This document shows positions 55,641 through 64,000 of a stretch of 64,000 nt of DNA, piece by piece. This stretch comes from CAVPMN01 sp963706425 (lineage in GTDB: Bacteria; Actinomycetota; Acidimicrobiia; Acidimicrobiales; Acidimicrobilacustridaceae): NCBI GenBank assembly GCA_963706425.1, contig CAVPMN010000001.1:62001-126000 (forward strand), written 5' to 3'. Positions within the stretch are counted from its first letter, which is position 1, and the number at the start of each line of letters is the position of its first letter. The notes under the pieces are model-generated. The model was given only the letters and a program-made list of their open reading frames with translations, searched no databases and had not been told where the DNA came from. Made by a program: the position numbers and the translations under genes.

Positions 55641-57491
55641 CTAGCGGATGAGGCGAACCGGGTCGCCGGTCATGGTGGCCGACCAGGTCGTGGTGTCGGA
55701 CGGGGTGGCGCCGGCGCCGACCACCGACACGCGCACCTTGGTCCAGCAGCCCAGTGGGTTGGTGACCTCGCAGCTGTAGTCACCCGGGATCGGGATGCGC
55801 ACGACCATGTTGCGCCCGTTGTAGTTGGCCGAGGTGATGCCCGACACGGTGCACCCACTGACGGTCACGCCCGGAGGTGGACTGGTGCCGTCGCGCGAGA
55901 AGCTGCACGTGTCGAGGGCCGCCGCGGTCGTCTCGCTGGCATTGAGCTGGGGTGAGATGAGCTCGAAGGTGGCCGAGCCGCCGCTGATGTCGGCCATGTC
56001 CCAGAACGTGAGCTGCAGGGTCTTGCCGGCCGTCTCGGGCGTGATGCGGGCCAGGTAGAACTCGGCGGTGGCACCGCCCGGTGGAATCTGGTTCATGTAG
56101 ATGGGCAGGTGGCCCAGGCCCGACAGCGACACGCCGGTGAAGGTGGTGCCCGACGGGTTCGACAGATCGGTGCCCCATCCGGTGCGCAGCATGTAGCGGT
56201 TGTGGCCACCGGTGTTCGGGTACGGCTCGGCCGCGTTCTCGAGCGACCCCGCACTGCCGGCCAGGCTGCCCGTGATGCTGGTGAGCGGCGACGACAGATC
56301 GGCGTTGGTGCGGATCTGCAGGATGTAGTCGCCCTCGACGACGCTGCCTGACGGCACCGTGCACACCGGGAACCACTTGCGATAGTGATCGCGGAACACC
56401 TGGTTCTCACGACCCCGGGTGGTGTTGTTGTTCAACAGCCCGAAGATGTTGTTGTTGGGCGACGCAGGCCAGGCAACCGACCCGTTGGCCGGATCACCGT
56501 AGGGATCGAAGCTGATCGCACAGATCGCGGGGTTGTCGGTGACATCACTCGGCGTGTTGTCGGGCTCACGCACGATGTAGGTGGTCACGATGGCCGAACC
56601 GTTGCTCCCCCCGTTGCCCGTCAGTCGCTGGTCACCGGTGCACCACGGCGTGCGGCCGTTCAGATACCGCTGGTTCCAGTAGGGATCACCCGGGAAGTTG
56701 GCCTGCAACGTCGCAGCCTGCGCCCCCGTGATCTGGTTCGCACCACAACCATCGTTGTTGTAGACGTACGCCGGGTCGTACACCTCGATGCTCAACGGGT
56801 TGCCCAACGGACGGGTGTCGTCCACATCGATCGTGAAGTAGTAGCCGTCCTCGCTGTAGTCGTTGTTCACCCCCGCCGCCGAGTTCGCCGGCGTGCACCC
56901 TGCGAAGGCACCACTGCACTGACCAGCGGTGCGCTTGTCACCGTTTTGCTTGTTGGTCGCCCAACCCGCCGTGTTCAACACGAAGAACGGATTGAACCCC
57001 CGCTCCGGATCCTGACCCAGCGCCGCCTGGGGGCTGCCCATGGGCACCGGGCGGATGAACTCCGCCGTGGCGGAGCGGCTGATCGACGGATCCTGCACGA
57101 AGATCGACGAGAAGTACTGCTTGACCTCGGGGTCGAAGATCTCGACCCGCAGCTCGTTGCGGTCGTTGGGCGTGACCGTGACGGTGACCCCGTTGACGCC
57201 GTCCTTGTAGCCGTTGCGCTCGGCCGCTTCCTCAGCCTTGGCGATGGCGGTGTCCGGCAGGTCGGGCAGGTAGACCACGCCGGCCAGGGCCGCAGCATCG
57301 GACGCCGTCTGGGCCTTCGAGGCGAGCGCGGCCCACGAGCCGAGGTCGACCGCGAAGCCGGTGAAGGCCAACAGCGGCAGCAACAGCAGCGCGGTGAGCG
57401 CGAGCACGTAGCCCTTCTCGCGGGCGCCGGCATCGCCGTCGAAACGGCGGCCGCGCCGACGGCTCGGTCGGGTGCGGAGATCAGACGCCAC
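55641..57491 (-). CDS. TadG-like pilus assembly protein
   Basis: This 616-residue protein has a basic N-terminus with one membrane helix at about residues 29-50 (YVLALTALLLLPLLAFTGFAVDLGSWA), the typical Tad start that continues SKAQTASDAAALAGVVYLPD. The large extracellular part is rich in Asn, Gly and Cys, with NNNIFGLLNNNTT and repeats of aromatic motifs. It would be a surface or minor pilus component. The GTG start at 57491 overlaps the stop of the next upstream gene (57481). It ends the pilus operon. Confidence 0.85.
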   Translation of the reverse strand: MASDLRTRPSRRRGRRFDGDAGAREKGYVLALTALLLLPLLAFTGFAVDLGSWAALASKAQTASDAAALAGVVYLPDLPDTAIAKAEEAAERNGYKDGVNGVTVTVTPNDRNELRVEIFDPEVKQYFSSIFVQDPSISRSATAEFIRPVPMGSPQAALGQDPERGFNPFFVLNTAGWATNKQNGDKRTAGQCSGAFAGCTPANSAAGVNNDYSEDGYYFTIDVDDTRPLGNPLSIEVYDPAYVYNNDGCGANQITGAQAATLQANFPGDPYWNQRYLNGRTPWCTGDQRLTGNGGSNGSAIVTTYIVREPDNTPSDVTDNPAICAISFDPYGDPANGSVAWPASPNNNIFGLLNNNTTRGRENQVFRDHYRKWFPVCTVPSGSVVEGDYILQIRTNADLSSPLTSITGSLAGSAGSLENAAEPYPNTGGHNRYMLRTGWGTDLSNPSGTTFTGVSLSGLGHLPIYMNQIPPGGATAEFYLARITPETAGKTLQLTFWDMADISGGSATFELISPQLNASETTAAALDTCSFSRDGTSPPPGVTVSGCTVSGITSANYNGRNMVVRIPIPGDYSCEVTNPLGCWTKVRVSVVGAGATPSDTTTWSATMTGDPVRLIR

Positions 57492-58146
57492 AGGACACCC
57501 CCGTGATGCATGGTTCGAGTCGGAAGACCGCGGTGGCACTGGCGGTCAACGTGTCGGTGAGCAGGCCGCTCACCGTTTCGTAGCTCACCTGGACGTAGAC
57601 GCCGACGTAGTCCGGATCGCTCACGTCGGTGCCGCGGCTGCGGTTGCTGGGGCACCAGAAGGCATCCCACGAGCCTCCCGAGCACGAGTCGGTGCCGCGG
57701 AAGACCGACAGCGGGCTGCCCGCGTAGTCGACCTGCGCCTGGGAGTAGACGTTGCAGCGGTTGGCCGCCGATCCCTTGGCCGTGAGGTCGTTGGGCGCCG
57801 CGATCGACTTGCAGGCTGCCGGCACCCGACCGTCGGCGCTGTCGGCCCGGTAGATGATGACCTTGTCGATCGTGCTGTTGTCGAGGGCCGAGAGCGACGA
57901 CCGGATCGACTGCAGGGTGTTGTAGTCGGCATAGCGCTGCGTGCCCTGCGTGGCACCGGTGCGAGAGGCCGACTGCGACGAACGGACCAGGAGGTTCTGC
58001 TCGCGCCAGAAGGTGCCGAACTCGATCAGGCCGAGCACCAGCACGATCAGCACCGGCGCGACCAGCGCGAACTCGATGAGCGCTGTGCCGTCGTCGCCGC
58101 GCAGCCGGCGCGGGGGCGCGACGTCAGTTCTGTCGAACGACATCAT
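57481..58146 (-). CDS. TadE-like pseudopilin
   Basis: This 221-residue protein has a short N-terminus followed by the TadE signature GTALIEFALVAPVLIVLVLGLIEFG at residues about 20-44, a type IVb prepilin-like helix with the conserved Glu. The exported C-terminal part has two cysteines near the end. TadE/F proteins assist Flp pilus assembly. GGAGGA precedes the ATG pair at 58146/58143. The stop overlaps the next gene by 11 bases. Confidence 0.9.
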   Translation of the reverse strand: MMSFDRTDVAPPRRLRGDDGTALIEFALVAPVLIVLVLGLIEFGTFWREQNLLVRSSQSASRTGATQGTQRYADYNTLQSIRSSLSALDNSTIDKVIIYRADSADGRVPAACKSIAAPNDLTAKGSAANRCNVYSQAQVDYAGSPLSVFRGTDSCSGGSWDAFWCPSNRSRGTDVSDPDYVGVYVQVSYETVSGLLTDTLTASATAVFRLEPCITGVSCGV

Positions 58147-58889
58147 TCCTCCACCAGTCCCGGTTCGAGGCGCACGATGGCCGAGTCGGACAGGTTGAAC
58201 TGCTCACCGAAGAGGCCGGTGAGGAAGGGCCGCTCGATCTCGACCCACACGCCGAGGTAATCCGGGCCGGGGTTGGGCGGCACCCGAACCGGGTTGAAGG
58301 GCTCGGCGCTGCGGACCGTGCGGGGCCAGTCGCACTCGGGGCTGGCCGCGCTGAGCGCGCAGTTGAAGTAGGAGGTGGTCTTCGCCTCGTAGGCGCGGAA
58401 CGCGTCTTCGGCGTCGTAGACGTTGCACGCCCCGATGTAGTCGGGCGCGCCGCTGCCCGGGCTGCCGATGCCGTCCTTGCACGACTGCGAGAGCTGCTCG
58501 TCGGCCGAGCCGTAGACCACGGGGTCCTGAGCTTTGAAGATGACGATGCGCTTGATCCACTCGACCGGGATGAGGCCGAGCCCTTGGCGCAGCTTCTTGA
58601 CCGTGACGAAGTCGGCCGTGGCGTTGGGCAACGAGCCCGGCGGCAGCGGCGACGGATCGGGATCGTCGTCCTGGGCGCCCACGTTGGGGCCCTGGATGGC
58701 ACCGGTGCGGGCGGCGTCGTTCACGGCGTCGGAGACGGTGAGCGAATCGCGGTAGACCAGGCCGAACTCGAGCACCGCGAACACGATGAGCAGGAACACG
58801 GGCGCCACGAGCGCGAACTCGAGCAGGGCGGTGCCCTGATCGCCGGTGGCGCGAGGCGCCTTACGAGTCATCGTGTCGCGACGCGTCAT
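58143..58889 (-). CDS. TadE-like pseudopilin (second)
   Basis: This 248-residue paralogue of the gene downstream has the signature GTALLEFALVAPVFLLIVFAVLEFG after a short basic start, then an exported domain with several Cys (SQSCKDGIG, GACNVYDAEDAF, FNCALSAAS, ECDWPRT). The ATG at 58889 overlaps the upstream Flp-like stop (ATGA). Two different TadE proteins next to each other suggest a heteromeric pilus tip or base. Confidence 0.9.
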   Translation of the reverse strand: MTRRDTMTRKAPRATGDQGTALLEFALVAPVFLLIVFAVLEFGLVYRDSLTVSDAVNDAARTGAIQGPNVGAQDDDPDPSPLPPGSLPNATADFVTVKKLRQGLGLIPVEWIKRIVIFKAQDPVVYGSADEQLSQSCKDGIGSPGSGAPDYIGACNVYDAEDAFRAYEAKTTSYFNCALSAASPECDWPRTVRSAEPFNPVRVPPNPGPDYLGVWVEIERPFLTGLFGEQFNLSDSAIVRLEPGLVEE

Positions 58890-59518
58890 GGCTTGGTGAA
58901 CGTGAATCCCTGATAGGGCGGCTGGAACGGAGGAACCGACTGGACGCTGTTGACCGTCATGGTGAGGTCCGGCTGGTCGGCGGGAATGGCGTCGAACTCG
59001 AGCGTGCACAGGCCGGCAGCGTCAGACGTGCACTCGGTGGCGAACGACTGGGCGCCGATGGTCACGATGGCCCGAACGACAGCCCCTTCAACGGGTCCCG
59101 CTGGTGAGTCGGCAACGATGGTGATGGGGACCGATGCCTTCCACGTCCCGTCGCCGTTGAGCGTGGCCACGGCACCGGCCAGCGCAGCTCCCCAGTCGAT
59201 GGTCGACTTGGGCGGCGGCGCGGTCGTCGGAGGCGGGTCGGTGGAGGGTGGGGTGAGGGTGGTGGTGGTGCTCGACGGGTCTTGCGTGGTCGTGGTGGTC
59301 GGCGCAGGCACCGGCTCGCGCACGCACGACGCGGGTGGCGGGCGACTGGAGATGCAGTCGGCCTGCGCGTTGGCCTGATCGCTCGAGACGTCCGAGAGGT
59401 AGTTGAACGACACCAGGCCGACGACCACGACGAGTGAGAAGCCGATGGCGTACTCGGCCAGCGACGCGCCGCGATCGTTCCCCAGCCGTCCCTTGGCCGC
59501 TCGCATCAGCCTTCGCAT
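58886..59518 (-). CDS. Flp-type pilin with Thr/Pro linker and Ig-like C-terminal domain
   Basis: This protein of about 210 residues starts with a type IVb prepilin leader (RRLMRAAKGRLGNDRG), processed before ASLAEYAIGFSLVVVVGLVSF. Unlike Flp pilins (about 60 residues), it continues with a Cys-pair (ADCISSRPPPASC), a Thr/Pro-rich linker with TTTTTQDPSSTTTT and a beta-rich domain (residues about 115-210, VPITIVADSPAGPVEGAVVRAIVTIG, CTLEFDAIPA) resembling bacterial Ig-like folds. It heads the pilus operon. ATG 59518 is chosen; GTG 59527 is the alternative. Confidence 0.8.
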   Translation of the reverse strand: MRRLMRAAKGRLGNDRGASLAEYAIGFSLVVVVGLVSFNYLSDVSSDQANAQADCISSRPPPASCVREPVPAPTTTTTQDPSSTTTTLTPPSTDPPPTTAPPPKSTIDWGAALAGAVATLNGDGTWKASVPITIVADSPAGPVEGAVVRAIVTIGAQSFATECTSDAAGLCTLEFDAIPADQPDLTMTVNSVQSVPPFQPPYQGFTFTKP

Positions 59519-59788
59519 ACGTCCCACCTACCTGTTGGCTCAGCCGCCGACGGACGATTCCACCACTCCAATCGACCGATCGGGGCCCAGACTGAAGAAA
59601 TATGCCGTTCGGCCCACGCCGTCCGATCGGCCGGCTCTCCGCTACAGAACGTCCTAGTAATACCACGTAGAGTGATGAAAAGGGAAGCCCCCCTCCTGCG
59701 CTGAGTTCTGGGTGGGAGGCGTCCCGAGGCGCTCGCGGCGGAGCCGTCGGCTCCCCAGACTGTCAGAGGTGCTGCGTAGGTTGGTGTC
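59519..59788. promoter_or_regulatory. Divergent promoter region, pilus operon / dGTPase
   Basis: 270 bases between divergent genes. CCACGTAG and TAATACC occur near 59656-59670 in an A/T-richer stretch (59640-59690) that is likely to hold promoters. Boxes are not clear enough to call. No RNA gene or repeat was seen. Confidence 0.3.
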
Positions 59789-60937
59789 ATGCCGTCCAGC
59801 CCACCCCCACCGAGCAGCCCGGCCGTGCCCGCCTCGGCGCGCACGAGCCGCTGGGGCCGGGCTCTGGGCACCCGCCACGCCGACGGGCTCCACCGGGCCC
59901 ACAGCGGCCCCACCGGGTCGGTCACCACCACGGTGGCCGACCGGGCCCGACGTGAGGCCCTCGAGGCCGATCTGCTCGCCCCGGGCGCCACCCTCGCCGT
60001 CGACGGCGGCGACCGGATCTCACCGGAGCCGGCCGACCCGCTGCGCACCTGCTTCGAGGTCGACCGCGACCGCATCCTGCACAGCGCCGCGTTCCGCCGC
60101 CTCGCCGGCAAGACGCAGGTCTTCATCTTCCCCGGCGACCACCAACGCACCCGGCTCACCCACGCGCTCGAGGTCGCCCAGGTCGCCACGGCGGTGGCGC
60201 GGGCGTGCCGGCTCAACGTGGCCCTCACCGAGGCCATCGCCCTCGCCCACGACTGCGGACACGGCCCCGGGGGCCACGCCAGCGAAGACGCCCTGTCGGT
60301 GTTCGTGCCGGGCGGCTACGACCACGCCGTCTGGGGAGCCGATCGGGTGCTCGCGCCGCTCAACCTCTGTCGCGAGACTGCCGACGGCATCCGCAACCAC
60401 TCGTGGTCGCGCCCGTCGCCGGCCACGCCCGAGGGCGAGGTGGTGAGTTGGGCCGATCGCATCGCCTACGTGTGCCACGACTTCGAAGACGCCGTGCAAG
60501 CCGGCGTGGTGACCGCCGAACAGCTCCCCCGTGTGGTGGCCGAGCGCTGCGGCACCACCCGTGGCGAACAGATCGGCGCGTTCGTGGGCGCCTTGGTGTC
60601 CACCATCGCCGAGCGGGGTGTGGTGGCCATGCACCCCCACCACGCCGAGGCGCTGGCCGCGTTCCGGTCGTTCAACCACGAGCACATCTACCTGCGGCCG
60701 GCCTCGATCGACCAAGCCACCACCGTGGTGACGGTGCTGCGGGCGCTGGTCGAGCACCTCGTCGCCCATCCGGCACTGCTCGACGGGGTCGAGGGCCCGC
60801 GCCGCCGGGACGATCCGGTGCTCGATGCCGTCACCTATGTCGGGGGCATGACCGACCGCTTCGCCTGCCGATTGGCCGTGCACGAGCTCGGCTGGCCCGT
60901 CGACCAACTACCACGCGGGTTCGACCTGTTCGGCTGA
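59789..60937 (+). CDS. Deoxyguanosinetriphosphate triphosphohydrolase-like protein
   Basis: This 382-residue HD-domain protein of the dGTPase family hydrolyses dNTPs to nucleosides and triphosphate. The HD metal ligands are in HQRTRLTHALEV (His), HDCGHGPGGH (HD), and Asp in SWADRIAYVCHD. FRRLAGKTQVFIFPGD is a family block. Residues 1-50 are Pro/Ser-rich and variable. The ATG is at 59789. It lies between the pilus operon and rpmA, reading convergent with rpmA. Confidence 0.93.
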   Translation: MPSSPPPPSSPAVPASARTSRWGRALGTRHADGLHRAHSGPTGSVTTTVADRARREALEADLLAPGATLAVDGGDRISPEPADPLRTCFEVDRDRILHSAAFRRLAGKTQVFIFPGDHQRTRLTHALEVAQVATAVARACRLNVALTEAIALAHDCGHGPGGHASEDALSVFVPGGYDHAVWGADRVLAPLNLCRETADGIRNHSWSRPSPATPEGEVVSWADRIAYVCHDFEDAVQAGVVTAEQLPRVVAERCGTTRGEQIGAFVGALVSTIAERGVVAMHPHHAEALAAFRSFNHEHIYLRPASIDQATTVVTVLRALVEHLVAHPALLDGVEGPRRRDDPVLDAVTYVGGMTDRFACRLAVHELGWPVDQLPRGFDLFG

Positions 60938-60988
60938 GCGGGCTGCACGACCGGCGCGACCGAACGGCCGAGCGAGGTCGGGGTGAGC

Positions 60989-61240
60989 TCAGCTCGGGAC
61001 GATGTCGACGAGCTTGCGGCCCTTGCGCGAGCCGAACTTCACCGAGCCGTCCGACAGGGCGAACAGGGTGTCGTCGTTGCCCCGGCCGACGTTCTCACCC
61101 GGGTGGATGCGGGTGCCCCGCTGGCGCACGATGATGGTGCCGGCCGTGACGACCTGGCCGTCGAAGCGCTTGACGCCGAGGCGCTTGCTCTGGGAGTCCC
61201 TGCCGTTGCGGGTGGAGCCGCCACCCTTGGTCTTCGACAT
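60989..61240 (-). CDS. rpmA: 50S ribosomal protein L27
   Basis: This 83-residue L27 has the family features GGGSTRNGRDSQSKRLGVK, VTAGTIIVRQRGTRIHPG and NDDTLFALSDGSVKF. It lines the peptidyl transferase centre. The N-terminus begins MSKTKGGGS with no extended leader. It follows rplU by two bases. Confidence 0.98.
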   Translation of the reverse strand: MSKTKGGGSTRNGRDSQSKRLGVKRFDGQVVTAGTIIVRQRGTRIHPGENVGRGNDDTLFALSDGSVKFGSRKGRKLVDIVPS

Positions 61241-61242
61241 CG

Positions 61243-61551
61243 TCAGCCCTTCTTGATGCTGGTGATCTCGATGGTGTCATAGCTCTGGCGATGACCCCAC
61301 CGACGGCGCTGGTTCGACTTGTTCTTGTAGGTGAAGCCGGTGATCTTCGGGCCTCGGCTCTGGCCGACGACCCGGGCGGTGACCGCCGCGCCGGCCAGAT
61401 CACCCGGGGTGGCGAGGACGGCATCGCCGTCGACCACCAGCACCGGCGCCAGCTCGACCTCGTCGTTGTCGGTGCCCAGGCGCTCGACCTCGAGGCGTTG
61501 ACCTTCCTCGACCCGATACTGCTTGCCACCGGTCTTGATCACGGCATACAT
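61243..61551 (-). CDS. rplU: 50S ribosomal protein L21
   Basis: This 102-residue L21 shows YAVIKTGGKQYRVEEGQ at the start and KITGFTYKNKSNQRRRWGHRQ near the end. It is followed by rpmA on the same strand and preceded by RNase E/G, the standard order. Start ATG 61551. Confidence 0.98.
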   Translation of the reverse strand: MYAVIKTGGKQYRVEEGQRLEVERLGTDNDEVELAPVLVVDGDAVLATPGDLAGAAVTARVVGQSRGPKITGFTYKNKSNQRRRWGHRQSYDTIEITSIKKG

Positions 61552-61620
61552 AGGGGCGCCATGCTACCGGCCGCCGGACGTGCCCGCGATCACCCAAGCC
61601 GGCGACGGGTCAGCGTGCGC

Positions 61621-63513
61621 TCAGTCGAGCAGGGCCTCGTCCATCAGCACGCCCCGACCCTCGCAGTCCGGGCAGATGGTCGAGAACGACTCGAGCAGGC
61701 CCTCGCCGATGCGCTTGCGGGTCATCTCGACCAGGCCGAGCTCGGAGATGTCGAAGACCTGGGTGCGGGTCTTGTCGCGGGCCAGCGCGTCGCGGAAGAC
61801 CTTGATCACGTCGTCGCGGTTGTCGCGGATCTCCATGTCGATGAAGTCGATGACGATGATGCCGCCGATGTCGCGCAGGCGGAGCTGCTTGGCGATCTCG
61901 ATCGCCGCCTCGAGGTTGTTGCGGTAGACGGTCTCCTCGAGGCTCGAACTGCCCACGTTCTTGCCCGTGTTGACGTCGATGACCGTGAGGGCCTCGGTGT
62001 GCTCGATGATGAGCGAGCCTCCCGACGGCAGCCACACCTTGCGGTCGAGGGCCTTGTGCACCTGCTCGTGCACGTGATGGCGCTCGAAGATCGACAGCGG
62101 CTCGACCGATCGGTCGTAGTACTCGACCCGGTCGGCCAGCGCGGGCGAGATCGAGCCCACGTAGTCGCGAACATCGCGATAGAGGGCCTCGTCGTCGATG
62201 ATGACGCCGCGGTAGTTGTCGTTGAACTCCTCGCGGATGACCCGCACGGCCATGTCGGGCTCTCGGTAGAGCAGGGCCGGGGCCTGGGTGGTCTTGGCCA
62301 GCGCCTCGATCTGGGCCCACTGGTCGAGCAGCCGCCGCACGTCGCCCTCGATCTCCTCGCGGGTGACGCCCTCGGCCGCGGTGCGCACGATGAGGCCGTG
62401 CTGGGCAGGCTTGACGCGGTCGAGGATCTGGCGCAGGCGCTTGCGCTCGTCGTCGGGCAGTCGCTTGGAGATGCCGTAGGTGGAGCTGTTGGGGATGAGC
62501 ACCACGAAGCGGCCCGGCAGCGAGACCTCCTGGGTGAGCCTGGCTCCCTTGTGGGCGATCGGGTTCTTGGTGACCTGGCAGATGATGCTCTGCTTGGCCT
62601 TGAGCATCTGCTCGATCTTCGGGGTGCCCTGCGACTCGATGTCCTCGGCGTCGTACTGCACGTCGCCGCGGTAGAGCACGGCGTTCTTCGGCGTGGCGAT
62701 GTCGACGAACGCGGCTTCCATGCCCGGCAGCACGTTCTGCACCTTGCCGAGGTAGATGTTGCCGTGGATCTGCGACACGTCGTCGGCCGGGCGCGACACG
62801 TAGTGCTCGATGAGGTTGCGGCCCTCGAGCACGGCGATCTGGGTGCCCTGGGGGCGCACGCTCACGGTCATGAGGTAGCGGCCGACCGGACGGCCCTTGC
62901 GCTGCTTGCCCCGCCGCTTGTCGAGGGTCTCCTCGTCGAGCTCGATGTCGCCACCGCCGAGGATCGCCTCGACCGGCTTCACCGGTCCGGAGCTCTGGGC
63001 ACCACCTGCCCGACCGCCTCCGCCTCCGCTGCCACGACCGCGACCGCCACGACGGCGGCGGGGCTTGGCCGCCGGCTCGGGCGGGGCGCTCGCCTCGGGT
63101 GCCGGGCGGGAGTCGCCGATCTTCGGCTTGCGCACGAGCGCCCGCTCAGCTGCCTCGGCCGACTTCGGCCGGCCCTCCATGGCCCGCTCGGGCAGCTCGT
63201 CGGGCATGCGGCTGCGCTCGGCAGCCTTCGACTGACGGGCTGCCGCCGGCTCGGCGTCGCTCGCCGCGCCAGCCTCGGTGCTCGATGGCGACGGCTCGCC
63301 CGCGCCCTCGCCAGACGCCGGACGAGCCCCACCGGGCCGGCCTCGACCGCGCCCACCGCGCGATCCTCGCCGTCGCTTCGGGCGGGGCGGGCCGTCGCCG
63401 CCGTCGGCGCGACCTGCGTCGGCGCGGTCGCCGCGGCCGGCCTCAGGCGAGCTGGACTCGGCGGGGGCGGGCTTCTGCGGTTCGCTGTCTCGGTTGACGA
63501 CCGGTTCGGTCAT
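61621..63513 (-). CDS. Ribonuclease E/G family endoribonuclease
   Basis: This 630-residue RNase has an Arg/Gly/Ala-rich disordered N-terminus (residues 1-215), unlike E. coli RNase E, whose tail is C-terminal. The catalytic core starts near 215: the S1 domain IHGNIYLGKVQNVLPGMEAAFVDI, RLTQEVSLPGRFVVLIP, the metal site region LIIEHTEALTVIDVNTGK, IDFIDM and the Zn-link CPDCEGRG near the C-terminus. It initiates mRNA decay and rRNA processing. Start ATG 63513. Confidence 0.95.
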   Translation of the reverse strand: MTEPVVNRDSEPQKPAPAESSSPEAGRGDRADAGRADGGDGPPRPKRRRGSRGGRGRGRPGGARPASGEGAGEPSPSSTEAGAASDAEPAAARQSKAAERSRMPDELPERAMEGRPKSAEAAERALVRKPKIGDSRPAPEASAPPEPAAKPRRRRGGRGRGSGGGGGRAGGAQSSGPVKPVEAILGGGDIELDEETLDKRRGKQRKGRPVGRYLMTVSVRPQGTQIAVLEGRNLIEHYVSRPADDVSQIHGNIYLGKVQNVLPGMEAAFVDIATPKNAVLYRGDVQYDAEDIESQGTPKIEQMLKAKQSIICQVTKNPIAHKGARLTQEVSLPGRFVVLIPNSSTYGISKRLPDDERKRLRQILDRVKPAQHGLIVRTAAEGVTREEIEGDVRRLLDQWAQIEALAKTTQAPALLYREPDMAVRVIREEFNDNYRGVIIDDEALYRDVRDYVGSISPALADRVEYYDRSVEPLSIFERHHVHEQVHKALDRKVWLPSGGSLIIEHTEALTVIDVNTGKNVGSSSLEETVYRNNLEAAIEIAKQLRLRDIGGIIVIDFIDMEIRDNRDDVIKVFRDALARDKTRTQVFDISELGLVEMTRKRIGEGLLESFSTICPDCEGRGVLMDEALLD

Positions 63514-63531
63514 GACGTGGTTCCTTCCTCA

Positions 63532-64000
63532 TCACGCACTCGCCTCGGCGGGTGCGGACGTCGCGTGAGCAGCGAGCAAGGGCTCGCGCTGCGCGCCGTC
63601 GATTTCGATCCATTGGGCCATGCGGTAGACCCGGCCCCCGACCTCGATGGGGTCGGGACGAGGCGGGTCGAACGCGCCCACCAGCTCGGCCGGGCGCACC
63701 CCGCGTGGTTGGGTGGCCAGCTCCGCGAGCAGCACCGCCGAGCCGTCGGCGTTCGGCTCGACCGACAACGCCCGCAGCGCCGGGCGCAGGTCGTCGGTGA
63801 CGGCCTGACCCTTGCGCTGGCGGGTGACGACGATCGAGTCGGCAGCCAGCATGCGGTCGACCTGGCGGGCCACCTCGGCGGCCGACTGGTCGGGCAGCTC
63901 GAGCCGCCACGAGCAGCTGGTGACCGCCTGCTGCAGCGACATCTGGCCGCTGCGGCAGCGGGGCCACGGTCTCGACGGTGAGACCCACCGGCAACAGGGG
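63532..64000 (-). CDS. TIGR03936/DUF2344-type protein, 5' end cut by window edge, 1-nt frameshift near 63965
   Basis: This is the C-terminal part of a protein of the TIGR03936 (radical-SAM-linked, DUF2344) group that stands next to RNase E/G in Actinobacteria. It contains LLPVGLTVETV at the left edge of the coding strand, then, after a frame change, RSGQMSLQQAVTSCSWRLELP and ends ATSAPAEASA. One extra C in GGCCCCGC near 63962-63966 accounts for the change (VARCRSGQM). The N-terminus lies outside the window. Confidence 0.75.
   Translation of the reverse strand, partial: PCCRWVSPSRPWPRCRSGQMSLQQAVTSCSWRLELPDQSAAEVARQVDRMLAADSIVVTRQRKGQAVTDDLRPALRALSVEPNADGSAVLLAELATQPRGVRPAELVGAFDPPRPDPIEVGGRVYRMAQWIEIDGAQREPLLAAHATSAPAEASA

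Noticed and set aside
61291..63981. An 896-codon open frame on the plus strand over RNase E and rplU
   Set aside because: It is antisense to clearly conserved RNase E/G and L21 genes and has an Arg/Val/His-rich shadow composition. Long antisense frames are expected in high-GC DNA.

Overview
This 64 kb window is high-GC DNA from an actinobacterium. The best guess is class Acidimicrobiia or a near relative. That is an inference from the GC-rich codons, frequent GTG starts, an F420-type LLM oxidoreductase, an LPXTG-like surface protein, exported LLDTR-repeat proteins, Flp/Tad pilus genes and a ribosomal superoperon order typical of Actinobacteria. There is no rRNA to place it further.

The backbone is a set of housekeeping genes on the minus strand. 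Read from right to left they are a TIGR03936/DUF2344-type protein (cut by the right edge), RNase E/G, rplU, rpmA, obg, proB, proA, nadD, an LCP-type protein, rsfS, leuS, comEA and comEC (cut by the left edge). This order is known from other Actinobacteria, but here it is interrupted by several inserted blocks. (1) 2245-17306: a thioredoxin-TPR protein, an APH-type kinase, a PAC2 protein, a three-gene Liv-type uptake operon with unusual fusions, an LLM oxidoreductase and a fatty-acyl-AMP ligase. (2) 17433-28454: tRNA-Ala, an EamA exporter, then envelope and ion genes (MscS, DUF421, DUF2254, MarR, ClC), a transglutaminase-like protein and two large exported proteins. (3) 31447-44127: a group-2 sigma factor, class II DAHP synthase, sulfite/nitrite reductase with APS reductase, a DUF559 nuclease-like gene, a PaaX-like regulator, a GerMN lipoprotein, an MBL-Rieske fusion, MoxR with a VWA partner, and a 2OG-Fe(II) dioxygenase. 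(4) 45549-53134: a plus-strand operon of TerB-like/AAA, SBP-like, SBP-VWA, TM-coil, MurJ and PspA genes. (5) 55641-60937: a Flp/TadE/TadG pilus operon and a dGTPase.

The observations most worth following are: the MFS-LivF-LivG single polypeptide; a family of near-identical long palindromes, two of which bracket the DUF559 gene while a third lies next to a strong G-quadruplex motif; the TerB/AAA-SBP-VWA-MurJ-PspA operon; a siroheme reductase with cluster-ligand motifs in both halves; an MBL-Rieske fusion; and mutually exclusive hairpins between tRNA-Ala and the EamA gene.

Data quality: at least eleven single-base frameshifts, many of them in or beside C or G runs, break genes that are otherwise intact, including the essential leuS. 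They look like consensus errors in the sequence rather than decay, and the broken genes are annotated across the shift.
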